DNA of 11,435 nt from JBDTVS01 sp040007095 (GTDB lineage: Bacteria > Acidobacteriota > Vicinamibacteria > Vicinamibacterales > CAVVIG01), in the NCBI GenBank assembly GCA_040007095.1, contig JBDTVS010000038.1, forward strand, positions 1-11,435, written 5' to 3'. The notes beneath the pieces are model-generated. The model saw only the letters and a program-made list of their open reading frames with translations. It made no database searches and had not been told where the DNA came from. A program made the translations under genes and the position numbers. Below are positions 5,392-11,435 of the stretch, one piece after another. Each line of letters starts with the position of its first letter. Positions within the stretch are counted from its first letter, which is position 1.

Positions 5392-8259
5392 ATGTTGACG
5401 ATACGCGCGATGTCGAACGGGCGAGGGTACGCGGCGCATCATCTGGAGCACAACGACTACTACGCCGAAGGTCAGCGAGTGGTGGGCGCCTGGCAGGGCC
5501 GTGGCGCCGGTGAACTCGGTCTCAAGGGCGAGGTCACGGAGCGGCAATTCGAGGCCATTCGCCAGGGCGTCCATCCCGCGACGGGCGACCAGCTGCGGCC
5601 CCGACACAGTGCGGACCGCTGGTCCGAGGACGGCGAGATCCAGAGCCGGGGGCGGCATCTGTACGATTTCACCTTCTCGGCCCCCAAGTCGGTGTCGGTC
5701 GTGGCTGCACTTGGCGAGGATGACCGGCTCGTGCGGGCGCATCAGCAGGCGGTCGAGACGACCTTACACGAGCTAGAGACGTCCGCGGCAGCGCGCGTGC
5801 GGATGGGCGGCGCCAACGAGGATCGCGTGACGGGTAACCTGGTACTCGCCGTCTATCATCACGACACGAGTCGCGAACTCGATCCGCAGCTGCACACGCA
5901 TGCGGTGGCCGGCAATCTCACGTACGACGGAACCGAGGGACGTTGGAAGGCGCTTCAAGCGTCCGACATCTACGCACAGCGCGCGTATCTGACGGAGGTC
6001 TATCGGAATGCGCTTGCCCACCAGGTGCGCGCGCTGGGGTACGACATTGATCATCGGCACGATACGCGGGGCCGCGACGTGGGCTTCGAGATTCGAGGCG
6101 TCTCGCAGGACCTGCTCCGCACCTACAGTCAGCGCAGCCAGCAGCGCGATCAGGCCATCGAGGCGTTCACCGAGAAGGCGGGCCGCCGCCCGACGGACAA
6201 CGAAGTGGCCGTCCTGGTCCGGGACTCCCGACCGGACAAGCTGACAGAAATCTCCTCGGCTGAGGTCACGCAGCGTCAAATCGACCGGCTCACGTTCGAG
6301 GAGAGGCAGAGCTTGAATGCGCTCCGGCAGCAGGCACTCGAGGCTGCGCCGGAACGGGAGCGCCTCGCCTTCGAGCCCGCTGCCCCCGCGCTGCGGTACG
6401 CGGAGCAGCATCTGTTCGAACGGCGGTCGGTCGTCCAGGATCACGAGGTCCTCGCGGAAGCGCTGCGACAGGGTCGCGGGCGGATTGCGCTGGAGGATGC
6501 CAAGGGCGTCCTTCGGCTGGAGGAGTCGTCGGGCACGATTCTCCGCGACGGCCATCAGATCGCGACGCGCGACAGTCTCGATCGCGAGCGCGAGATGGTC
6601 GCGGCCGTCAATCGCGGCCTGGGTGCCTTCGATCGGCTCGGCGGCGATCGTGCCTTCGTCGTGTCCGATCGGCTGCGGCCCGAACAGCAGCATGCCGTCC
6701 ACCAGGTGCTCGCCTCGCGCGACTGGGCGGTTAGTCTGCGCGGCGCCGCCGGTACGGGGAAAACGGCCACCCTGCAGGAACTCCACCGCGGGTTGGTCGC
6801 GAGTCGTCGCGACGTGCTGGCCGTGGCGCCGACGACGAGTGCCGTCAATGAGTTGAAACGCGTCGGGTTTTCGGATGCGATGACGATTCAGCGTCTCCTC
6901 GTCGACCCACAGGAGCAGGCGAACCTGCGCGACCGTGTCCTGATCGTGGACGAAGCGGGGATGGTCTCCGCTCGACAGATGACGGCGCTGCTAGAGCTCG
7001 CAGGGCGACAGGGGGCTCGAGTGCTGTTCAGCGGGGATACCCGCCAGCTCCAGAGTGTCGAGGCCGGCGATGCGCTCCGGACCCTCGAGCGAGAGTCCGG
7101 GATGGCGAGTCTTTCGCTCACGCAGGTACAGCGTCAGACCTCGGCGGCGTACAGGCAGGCGGTTGAAGTCTTCCGCGAGCATCCCACACGGGGCTTCGCA
7201 CAACTCGAACAGATGGGATCCGTCCGGGAAGTCGCCTGGGCCGATCGGTCGCGTTCGGTCGCCGAGGCGTACCGGGACGCGCATACGCATCTGAACGCGC
7301 ACGGTGAGGCGCGATCCGTGTTAGTGGTCTGCGCAACCCACGACGACATCGCGAACGTCACCGCCGCGATTCGCAGCGAACGACAGCAGGCGGGCGAGCT
7401 CGGTGACGGCGTCCTTGTGGATCGCTACGTGCCGCTGCACTACACCCCTGCGCAGAAGGCCGATCCCGGACAGTTCCACGCGGGACAGGTGCTGGTGTTT
7501 CATGACAAGACATCCGGGGTACATCCCCATGAGGCGCTCGAGATCGTACGGGCGGAGCCGCACCAGCTCCTGGCGCGTACGGAGGCGGGAAAGGGGCACG
7601 TCGTCACGGCGCCGCAGGCCCAGGCGTTCGAGGTGTACGAGCGGCGGTCGATCGAGATTGCGCCGCACGATCGCCTCTTGTTGACGGCCAACCGGCAAGA
7701 TGCCGGCTTTCATGCCGTGAATGGCGAGATCGTGAGCGTGTCACAGGTGGACGACCGTGGACGGATCCACCTCGAAGACGGTCGGACGATCCCGTCATCG
7801 TTTAAGCACTTCGACCATGGCTATGCGGTGACGGCGCATCGGAGCCAGGGACAATCGGTGGATACCGTGGTGATCGCGGGCGAGTCCATGAACCGGGAAC
7901 TATTCTATGTCGCGGCATCGCGGGGCCGCGAGCAACTCACGGTGATCACGAGCGACAAGGCGCGGCTCCAGGAGTCCGTCGGACGGTCTGGCGCGCGCCT
8001 GTCGGCCTCCGAGCTGGTGCGGACGATGCACTCCAGGTCGGCGCCCGGCCTTACACCGGACGCGTCGAGAGGGTTCGAACGGGGCATTCGGACGGTGGTG
8101 GAGGAGGCGCGCCAGTCGGTGATATTCGAGCAGGATTCCCATCGGTATTCGGTCCCTGCGCCCGTGCAGCAGCAGGCCATCCCGCACGCGGCTGGCCACG
8201 AACCAGGCGGAGCGGCAGATCAGCTCGAACGAGGCCAAAGTCATGGAATCAGTCGTTGA
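5392..8259 (+). CDS. MobF-family conjugative relaxase-helicase (TrwC/TraI type)
   Basis: This 955-aa protein nicks oriT, stays covalently bound to the transferred strand and unwinds the duplex. The N-terminal relaxase domain (about 1-300) starts with the family-typical MLTI, has candidate nucleophile tyrosines Tyr13, Tyr23 and Tyr24, the TFSAPKSVS motif, and a metal-binding HUH set His157, His168 and His170 in HDTSRELDPQLHTHAV. A RecD-like SF1 helicase follows: Walker A GAAGTGKT (451-458), Walker B VDEAG (519-523), motif III SGDTRQLQSVEAGD (547-560), a VTAHRSQGQS motif (813-822) and YVAASRGRE (839-847). About 100 poorly conserved residues end it. Length suits TrwC-like proteins. The ATG at 5392 lacks a strong ribosome-binding site, but the conserved N-terminus fixes it. 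No coupling protein gene is adjacent, unlike R388 (trwB) or F (traD). Confidence 0.97.
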   Translation: MLTIRAMSNGRGYAAHHLEHNDYYAEGQRVVGAWQGRGAGELGLKGEVTERQFEAIRQGVHPATGDQLRPRHSADRWSEDGEIQSRGRHLYDFTFSAPKSVSVVAALGEDDRLVRAHQQAVETTLHELETSAAARVRMGGANEDRVTGNLVLAVYHHDTSRELDPQLHTHAVAGNLTYDGTEGRWKALQASDIYAQRAYLTEVYRNALAHQVRALGYDIDHRHDTRGRDVGFEIRGVSQDLLRTYSQRSQQRDQAIEAFTEKAGRRPTDNEVAVLVRDSRPDKLTEISSAEVTQRQIDRLTFEERQSLNALRQQALEAAPERERLAFEPAAPALRYAEQHLFERRSVVQDHEVLAEALRQGRGRIALEDAKGVLRLEESSGTILRDGHQIATRDSLDREREMVAAVNRGLGAFDRLGGDRAFVVSDRLRPEQQHAVHQVLASRDWAVSLRGAAGTGKTATLQELHRGLVASRRDVLAVAPTTSAVNELKRVGFSDAMTIQRLLVDPQEQANLRDRVLIVDEAGMVSARQMTALLELAGRQGARVLFSGDTRQLQSVEAGDALRTLERESGMASLSLTQVQRQTSAAYRQAVEVFREHPTRGFAQLEQMGSVREVAWADRSRSVAEAYRDAHTHLNAHGEARSVLVVCATHDDIANVTAAIRSERQQAGELGDGVLVDRYVPLHYTPAQKADPGQFHAGQVLVFHDKTSGVHPHEALEIVRAEPHQLLARTEAGKGHVVTAPQAQAFEVYERRSIEIAPHDRLLLTANRQDAGFHAVNGEIVSVSQVDDRGRIHLEDGRTIPSSFKHFDHGYAVTAHRSQGQSVDTVVIAGESMNRELFYVAASRGREQLTVITSDKARLQESVGRSGARLSASELVRTMHSRSAPGLTPDASRGFERGIRTVVEEARQSVIFEQDSHRYSVPAPVQQQAIPHAAGHEPGGAADQLERGQSHGISR

Positions 8260-8572
8260 CGCGAGGGCGTGGACCATCGATCCTGAAAGGCGGCCGTACG
8301 GTCTGCGCGTACTGCTGCCGAAGCGCAGTTACGTGTTGCCTTGGGCACAGTTCTTGTACGCGGAGGGGGCACCGGATACGGTGCGAGCCGTGTTCAGCAT
8401 GCACGATGTCGTCGTGACAGGATGTGGCCTTGATGCGCTGCTGGCCGATTTCGCCGCCCAAATCGTCACGGTCTTGCGACACCCGCCGCGAGGCGAGCAC
8501 TTCGCGCCCGCGCCCGGTCCACGCGTCTTGACCGTGGAGGTGCGCCGGATTGAGGGCAGTGGGCCCGCGTGA
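8243..8572 (+). CDS. Small hypothetical protein coupled to the relaxase
   Basis: This is a 109-aa protein of unknown function. ATG at 8243 overlaps the relaxase stop by 17 bases in another frame, with GAGG (8231-8234) 8 bases upstream, so it is very likely translated by coupling from the relaxase mRNA. The sequence alternates strand-like hydrophobic segments (YGLRVLLPKRSYVLPWAQFLYAE, VRAVFSMHDVVVTGC) with a helix (LDALLADFAAQIVTVLR) and a strand-like end. It looks like a compact alpha/beta soluble domain. There is no signal peptide or membrane segment. Its position suggests an accessory to relaxase function, but no family is recognised. Confidence 0.75.
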   Translation: MESVVDARAWTIDPERRPYGLRVLLPKRSYVLPWAQFLYAEGAPDTVRAVFSMHDVVVTGCGLDALLADFAAQIVTVLRHPPRGEHFAPAPGPRVLTVEVRRIEGSGPA

Positions 8573-8646
8573 CCGACGGCGACCCGCAAGGCGTGCGTGT
8601 CGGCAGGCAGCGATCATTGGCCATCACGTGAATGCCATCGTTCGCG

Positions 8647-8753
8647 CTGCGCAGAGGCGCCGTCAATGCCCGAAGGCCCCGCGGCACGCGGGGGCGGAGC
8701 ACTTCGAGCGAGCGCTCGCCACGCGGAGAGCATTGACGGCGCCGAGCACAGCG
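8647..8753. repeat. Long cruciform-forming element with nested hairpins
   Basis: A perfect 14-bp inverted repeat, GGCGCCGTCAATGC (8656-8669) and GCATTGACGGCGCC (8730-8743), encloses 60 bases. Within it are a perfect 7-bp hairpin CCCCGCG/CGCGGGG with a GCA loop (8677-8693) and a 12-bp perfect palindrome GCGAGCGCTCGC (8708-8719). Outside, CGCTGCGC and GCACAGCG pair with one mismatch across a 3/2-base internal loop, extending the structure to about 107 bases. It could be a miniature inverted-repeat element, a single-strand origin or site for the mobilized strand, or a structured RNA. No coding sense is seen and no T-run follows. Confidence 0.7.
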
Positions 8754-8766
8754 GTAGCATCAAATC

Positions 8767-8802
8767 GGTGATGGCCGGGTGGCATCCGGTTCAACCATCA
8801 CC
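8767..8802. repeat. Hairpin GGTGATGG/CCATCACC
   Basis: A perfect 8-bp stem GGTGATGG (8767-8774) and CCATCACC (8795-8802) carries an inner CCGG/CCGG stem with a G-T pair and a 5-base loop. No T-run follows, so it is not an obvious intrinsic terminator. The inner right arm contains CCGGTTCAA, also found in the T-arm of the tRNA-Cys at the left end of the window; this may be chance. Confidence 0.55.
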
Positions 8803-8848
8803 AGCCATAACAGTCATGGCAGCCCCGAGGTGTAAGCAGCCGTCTTGG

Positions 8849-8865
8849 CGACGTTCGAAACGTCG
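8849..8865. repeat. Hairpin CGACGTT/AACGTCG
   Basis: A perfect 7-bp stem with the 3-base loop CGA. It is the third of four strong inverted repeats within 300 bp downstream of the mobilization operon. Function unknown; it could belong to the same structured element as its neighbours. Confidence 0.5.
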
Positions 8866-8887
8866 AACCGTGTAAAGCCAAAGCCGC

Positions 8888-8935
8888 ACAAACCTGCGCT
8901 CTGCCGCACGTCTGGCGCAGGTGCACTACGTTTGT
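8888..8935. repeat. Hairpin ACCTGCGC/GCGCAGGT with weaker outer arms
   Basis: A perfect 8-bp inverted repeat, ACCTGCGC (8892-8899) and GCGCAGGT (8915-8922), encloses a 15-base loop. Outer ACAAAC (8888-8893) and GTTTGT (8930-8935) are also complementary and partly compete with it. It is the last member of the hairpin cluster. Function unknown. Confidence 0.5.
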
Positions 8936-8989
8936 AACGCCGTCGCGTTGGGACCGGGTTGCACCGGGCCTGGTCGGGACGGAAGTGGA

Positions 8990-9311
8990 AAGGCCGCGGA
9001 CGCATCAGACCGACCGCTCATTAGAAAATGCGGCTTGGACGGCGCCGAGACCTCGCGTAGCTTTCGGACGAAGCGTTGCAAGGCGTCAATCTCCGTGGCG
9101 GTCGGCCTCGCAATCCATGGGTGCAGCGCGACCACTGTCCCGACACGCAGGATCGGAAGCTCAATATCAGGCGGCGCGGCGCACCGATCGCCCATCGCGC
9201 TTGCAAGGTCTCGTTTCGCAGTAGGCGTTGAAAGCCGCCCCGCCCTCGAATCGGCTTCCGCAAGCCGGTCGCCTCTTGAACGGTGAGATCGATCGACACC
9301 TGTTGACTCAT
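8990..9311 (-). pseudogene. Frameshifted small minus-strand gene remnant
   Basis: From ATG at 9311 the minus strand reads a protein-like N-terminus (MSQQVSIDLTVQEATGLRKP, continuing to about 9205). After LQAR it becomes arginine-rich nonsense in that frame. From about 9195 a second frame reads sensibly: DIELPILRVGTVVALHPWIA, then a helix-like EIDALQRFVRKLREV, fading near 9000. Together they look like one gene of about 100 residues broken by a single frameshift near 9195-9205. Two short adjacent genes are also possible. No family is recognised. Its start codon overlaps the stop of an upstream remnant as ATGA, an operon-like junction that supports former coding function. Confidence 0.4.
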
Positions 9312-9520
9312 CTCGCCGAAGTTACCAGCGAATCGTGAAAGACGAGGTCACTCGCGAGGGAGCTGCACCGAAGATTCGGCAGAACCGTCATGTTGTCGAA
9401 CCCGACGATCGGAACCGTACTCGGGTGCGTCCACGGACTGCGAACAATTGTCTCGAAGACGCGGACATTGTCGAGGAAGTCGCGGACCGCCTGACAAACA
9501 TCTACCGCGCGGGTCTGCGC
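9308..9520 (-). pseudogene. Start-less coding remnant upstream of the minus-strand gene
   Basis: A 70-codon open stretch on the minus strand begins right after a TAA (9521-9523) and ends at TGA (9308-9310), which overlaps the next ATG by ATGA. It reads like real protein (AVRDFLDNVRVFETIV, SPWTHPSTVPIVGFDN, SLASDLVFHDSLVTSAR) but has no usable start codon. I take it as the C-terminal end of a larger gene whose front is decayed. No family is recognised. Confidence 0.35.
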
Positions 9521-9539
9521 TTACACGGCTGAGAGATAA

Positions 9540-9661
9540 CTAGGCGTGACCTCGCGTCAGCGTCTCGGCCAGGAACGACCCCACCCATGCACGGTAAACA
9601 GTTGATACCGTGGGCCCAATCTCTCGTACAGATGAAGGTCTCCGTTCTTCGTCAGTCCGGG
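9540..9661 (-). pseudogene. Further minus-strand coding fragments
   Basis: Two overlapping minus-strand frames read briefly like protein: one, ending at 9557, contains LTKNGDLHLYERLGPRYQLF; the other, ending at 9540, contains VYRAWVGSFLAETLTRGHA. Both are short and end in stops, consistent with a decayed gene carrying indels. It may be the front of the remnant at 9308-9520. No family is assigned. Confidence 0.22.
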
Positions 9662-9950
9662 CTATCCCACCGCCATCTCGTGGCACGAGTCTCGCTAGAC
9701 CGCTGTTTGCCGCCACCGACTCACGGGAGTGGGTTCGGGTTCTTTCACTGACCAAGGTTACGAAGGCGTCTATTCAGACGGGTACCCGCTCGGCCGCGAT
9801 TCGCTGCGACAGCTTCAAGCCGTCGCGTCATTGTTGCCCCCCAACCCGCTGCTGAACGTCACGCGTGAATAACCAGAGGTTCATACGTGTCAGGAGTCGG
9901 AGTCGTGTCTCTTCGCCCGGCGTGTTGTTTTCTGATGATGTGGACACCTA

Positions 9951-9974
9951 TCCCGAAAACAGCGGCTTTCGGGA
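9951..9974. repeat. Hairpin TCCCGAAA/TTTCGGGA
   Basis: A perfect 8-bp stem, TCCCGAAA (9951-9958) and TTTCGGGA (9967-9974), with an 8-base loop, lies about 85 bp before the LamG protein start. No T-run follows on either strand. It may be part of the 5' untranslated leader of the downstream gene or the first part of a tandem terminator. Confidence 0.5.
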
Positions 9975-9983
9975 ACAGGCCAC

Positions 9984-10015
9984 GGCGACGCCCGCGCATG
10001 CGCTCGCCTTTTTTT
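9984..10015 (+). terminator. Terminator-like GC hairpin with T-run
   Basis: GGCGA (9984-9988) pairs with TCGCC (10004-10008), which is immediately followed by seven T (10009-10015). Between the arms GCGCATGCGC (9994-10003) can form an inner short stem, leaving a bulge. The T-run directly after the stem is the main support for a rho-independent terminator on the plus strand. It would insulate the exported-protein gene from upstream reading. The stem is short, so this is a moderate call. Confidence 0.45.
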
Positions 10016-10057
10016 CCATGGCGCAGCGTCGCTTTATCTCGAAGTTCTCGGCAGATC

Positions 10058-11435
10058 ATGCTCAAACAAAAACTCGGTGCGCTCGCTGTTGCTCTCTGTG
10101 CGGCTATGCTCTGGACGTGGATCCTTGCGATGCCTGTCGGTAGCCTCGGTCGCGTGTACGCACAGGGGGCCCCGCCGGCGCCCGTTGCGGCATTTGCGTT
10201 CAATGAAGGCACGGGCACGACAGCGACCGACCTCTCAGGAACGGGGAACGGCGGCACGGTCGTGAACGCCACCTGGACGACCGGCGGGTATCATGGGGGC
10301 GCGCTCGCGTTTGATGGGACATCGGCGGCACGCGTCACCGTGCCCGACGCCGCGTCGCTGCATATGTCGAGCGGTATGACGCTCGAAGCCTGGGTGAATC
10401 CGTCCTCCCCGGACAATAGCGACTGGCGCGCCATCATCTACAAAGGTACCGACAACTACGTCCTGGGCAACTACCCCGGCACCGGGCTGCTCGTCGGCGG
10501 GGCCGCCGCGGGAGGGGATGTCACGCTGGCCTCCGAGATTGCCCTGCTGCCTCTGAATACGTGGACCCATGTCGCCACGACCTACGACGGGACGACCGTA
10601 CGCCTCTATGTGAACGGGACCCAGGTTTCGAGTGTGCCGGCGGCCGGACTGATCCTCGGATCGACCGAGCCGCTGGAAATCGGGGGCAGTCTCGCTGATG
10701 GGGGCCGGTTCGCCGGCCTGATCGACGATGTCCGCCTCTACGCCACCGCGCTCACACCCAGCCAGATCCAGACGGACATGCAGACGCCCGTGGCGCCGGC
10801 CGGTGACACCCAGCCTCCGACGTCACCGACAAATCTGACGGCGACGTCGCTGAGCGGCCCGGTAAATGTGAGTTGGACGTTCTCCACCGACAATGTGAGC
10901 GTGACGGGGTATCGGGTCGAGCGATGCCAGGGCGTGAGTTGCACCACCTTCGTGCCGATCGCCACGACGACGGCGGCAAGCTACAGCGACATCGGTCTGG
11001 CCACGGGCACCACGTACCGCTACCGCGTCCGCGCCGTGGATCCGTCGGGCAATCTCAGTGGCTATTCGAACGTGGCGACCGCGACTACGATGGCCGCGAC
11101 GCTGGTCGCGGCGTATGGCTTCAATGACGGGACGGGCACGACGGCTGCCGACACGTCAGGCACGGGCAACAACGGCACGGTCGTCAATGCCGCGTGGACG
11201 ACGGGCGGCTATCATGGCGGCGCGCTCAGGTTCGATGGTACCTCCGCGGCGCGGGTCACGGTGCCCGATGCCCCGTCGCTGCACCTGTCCAGTGGCATGA
11301 CGCTCGAAGCCTGGATCAATCCCTCCTCGCCGGTGGTCAGCGATTGGCGCGCCATCCTGTATAAAGGCTCAGACAACTACTCCTACTTTGTTAGATCCGA
11401 TATTTGTGCCCGGCATGATACACGGCCGCAGGTTC
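10058..11435 (+). CDS. Exported LamG/FN3 repeat protein (3' end outside window)
   Basis: An open frame of 459 codons runs off the window without a stop. A signal peptide occupies residues 1-36: basic KQK start, hydrophobic core, then VYA-Q as likely cleavage site. A LamG-like jellyroll (concanavalin-like, LamGL/LamG_3 type) follows at about 44-245, with TLEAWVNP, WTHVATTYDGTTVRLYVNG and GLIDDVRLY as hallmark strands. A fibronectin type III domain covers about 250-344 (PTNLTATS ... TYRYRVRAVDPSGN). A second LamG copy starts at about 351, 307 residues after the first. Such proteins are secreted or surface-attached and usually bind carbohydrate or mediate adhesion; no enzyme domain is visible. 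ATG at 10058 has only a weak ribosome-binding site. After residue 441 the second copy stops resembling the first. It may be host chromosome or element cargo. Confidence 0.88.
   Translation, partial: MLKQKLGALAVALCAAMLWTWILAMPVGSLGRVYAQGAPPAPVAAFAFNEGTGTTATDLSGTGNGGTVVNATWTTGGYHGGALAFDGTSAARVTVPDAASLHMSSGMTLEAWVNPSSPDNSDWRAIIYKGTDNYVLGNYPGTGLLVGGAAAGGDVTLASEIALLPLNTWTHVATTYDGTTVRLYVNGTQVSSVPAAGLILGSTEPLEIGGSLADGGRFAGLIDDVRLYATALTPSQIQTDMQTPVAPAGDTQPPTSPTNLTATSLSGPVNVSWTFSTDNVSVTGYRVERCQGVSCTTFVPIATTTAASYSDIGLATGTTYRYRVRAVDPSGNLSGYSNVATATTMAATLVAAYGFNDGTGTTAADTSGTGNNGTVVNAAWTTGGYHGGALRFDGTSAARVTVPDAPSLHLSSGMTLEAWINPSSPVVSDWRAILYKGSDNYSYFVRSDICARHDTRPQV
10187..11380 (+). repeat. Internal 921-bp-spaced LamG repeat pair
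   Basis: DNA at 10187-10459 is repeated at 11108-11380 with most bases identical (for example GGCACGGTCGT, GGCGGCTATCATGG-like and ATGACGCTCGAAGCCTGG in both). The period is 921 bp, or 307 codons, so the frame is kept. The high DNA similarity suggests a recent duplication or gene conversion of the LamG module. Similarity stops sharply after GACAACTAC at 10459 and 11380. Confidence 0.75.

Larger units (their letters stand above)
8573..10057. other. Gene-poor region: hairpin cluster and gene remnants
   Basis: Nearly 1.5 kb lies between the mobilization operon and the exported LamG protein with no intact gene that I can support. The left part (8647-8935) is a series of strong inverted repeats. 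The middle (about 8990-9661) holds minus-strand coding remnants in shifting frames. The right part (9951-10015) holds a hairpin and a terminator-like structure. Plus-strand open frames here lack domain signals and ribosome-binding sites and look like chance frames. Confidence 0.65.

Noticed and set aside
8786..8794. CCGGTTCAA shared with the tRNA-Cys T-arm, possible second att core
   Set aside because: Nine bases of a near-universal T-arm sequence is too short, and the match does not extend to the tRNA 3' end as att repeats do.
8735..9049. Direct repeat GACGGCGCCGAG at 8735-8746 and 9038-9049 bounding the hairpin cluster
   Set aside because: It is only 12 bases, contains a self-complementary GGCGCC core common in GC-rich DNA, and has no further flanking identity.
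9335..9532. Plus-strand open frame of 65 codons
   Set aside because: The opposite strand reads as more protein-like through the same stretch and connects by ATGA overlap to another coding remnant.
9865..10143. Plus-strand open frame of 92 codons overlapping the LamG protein start
   Set aside because: Cys/Arg-rich out-of-frame reading of the signal-peptide region; crosses a hairpin and terminator-like site; no domain.
11390..11396. GTTAGAT matches the integron attC core consensus GTTRRRY
   Set aside because: A single degenerate 7-base match without the partner RYYYAAC box or a folded attC structure; expected by chance.
1..11435. CRISPR array, insertion sequence or rRNA
   Set aside because: No regularly spaced 25-40-bp repeats, no transposase motif and no rRNA-like sequence were seen on reading both strands.

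Overview
The window is a GC-rich stretch (roughly 60-65% by eye) that starts inside a tRNA-Cys gene and reads as one flank of an integrated mobilizable element, followed by a hairpin-rich, gene-poor zone and the start of a large secreted repeat protein. The LamG/FN3 protein and the coding style fit an Acidobacteriota-like soil bacterium (Vicinamibacteria type), but that is inference from style, not from a marker gene.

Layout. 1-52: 3' half of tRNA-Cys (anticodon GCA). 56-1255 (minus): tyrosine integrase whose stop lies 3 bases past the tRNA CCA end. 1328-1594 (minus): small HTH excisionase-like protein, with a stem-loop between it and the integrase. 1595-1856: divergent control region, AT-rich at its right end. 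1857-3002 (plus): 381-aa protein of unknown function with a possibly DNA-binding N-terminus. 3003-3212: small-hairpin intergenic region. 3213-8572 (plus): tightly packed mobilization operon of a TraK-like DNA-binding protein, a TraL-like ParA-type ATPase, a TraM-like coiled-coil protein with one membrane segment, a 955-aa MobF (TrwC/TraI type) relaxase-helicase, and a 109-aa protein overlapping the relaxase stop. No coupling protein or type IV secretion gene is present, so within this window the element looks mobilizable rather than self-transmissible.

The best unexplained DNA signal is at 5248-5332. Four GAACAG copies occur exactly every 11 bp; 11 is not a multiple of 3, so the spacing is not a protein repeat even though it lies in coding sequence. 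They are followed by a perfect 7-bp hairpin with a 3-base loop and then GGATGGTGT, which resembles the F-plasmid nic region in both spacing and final bases. This is a good candidate oriT, placed just ahead of the relaxase gene.

8573-10057 holds no intact gene that I can support. It contains a run of strong inverted repeats (8647-8935), remnants of a minus-strand operon (about 8990-9661), and a terminator-like hairpin with a T-run (9984-10015). From 10058 to the window end runs an open frame for an exported protein with signal peptide, LamG, FN3 and second LamG domains. The far attachment site of the element was not found.
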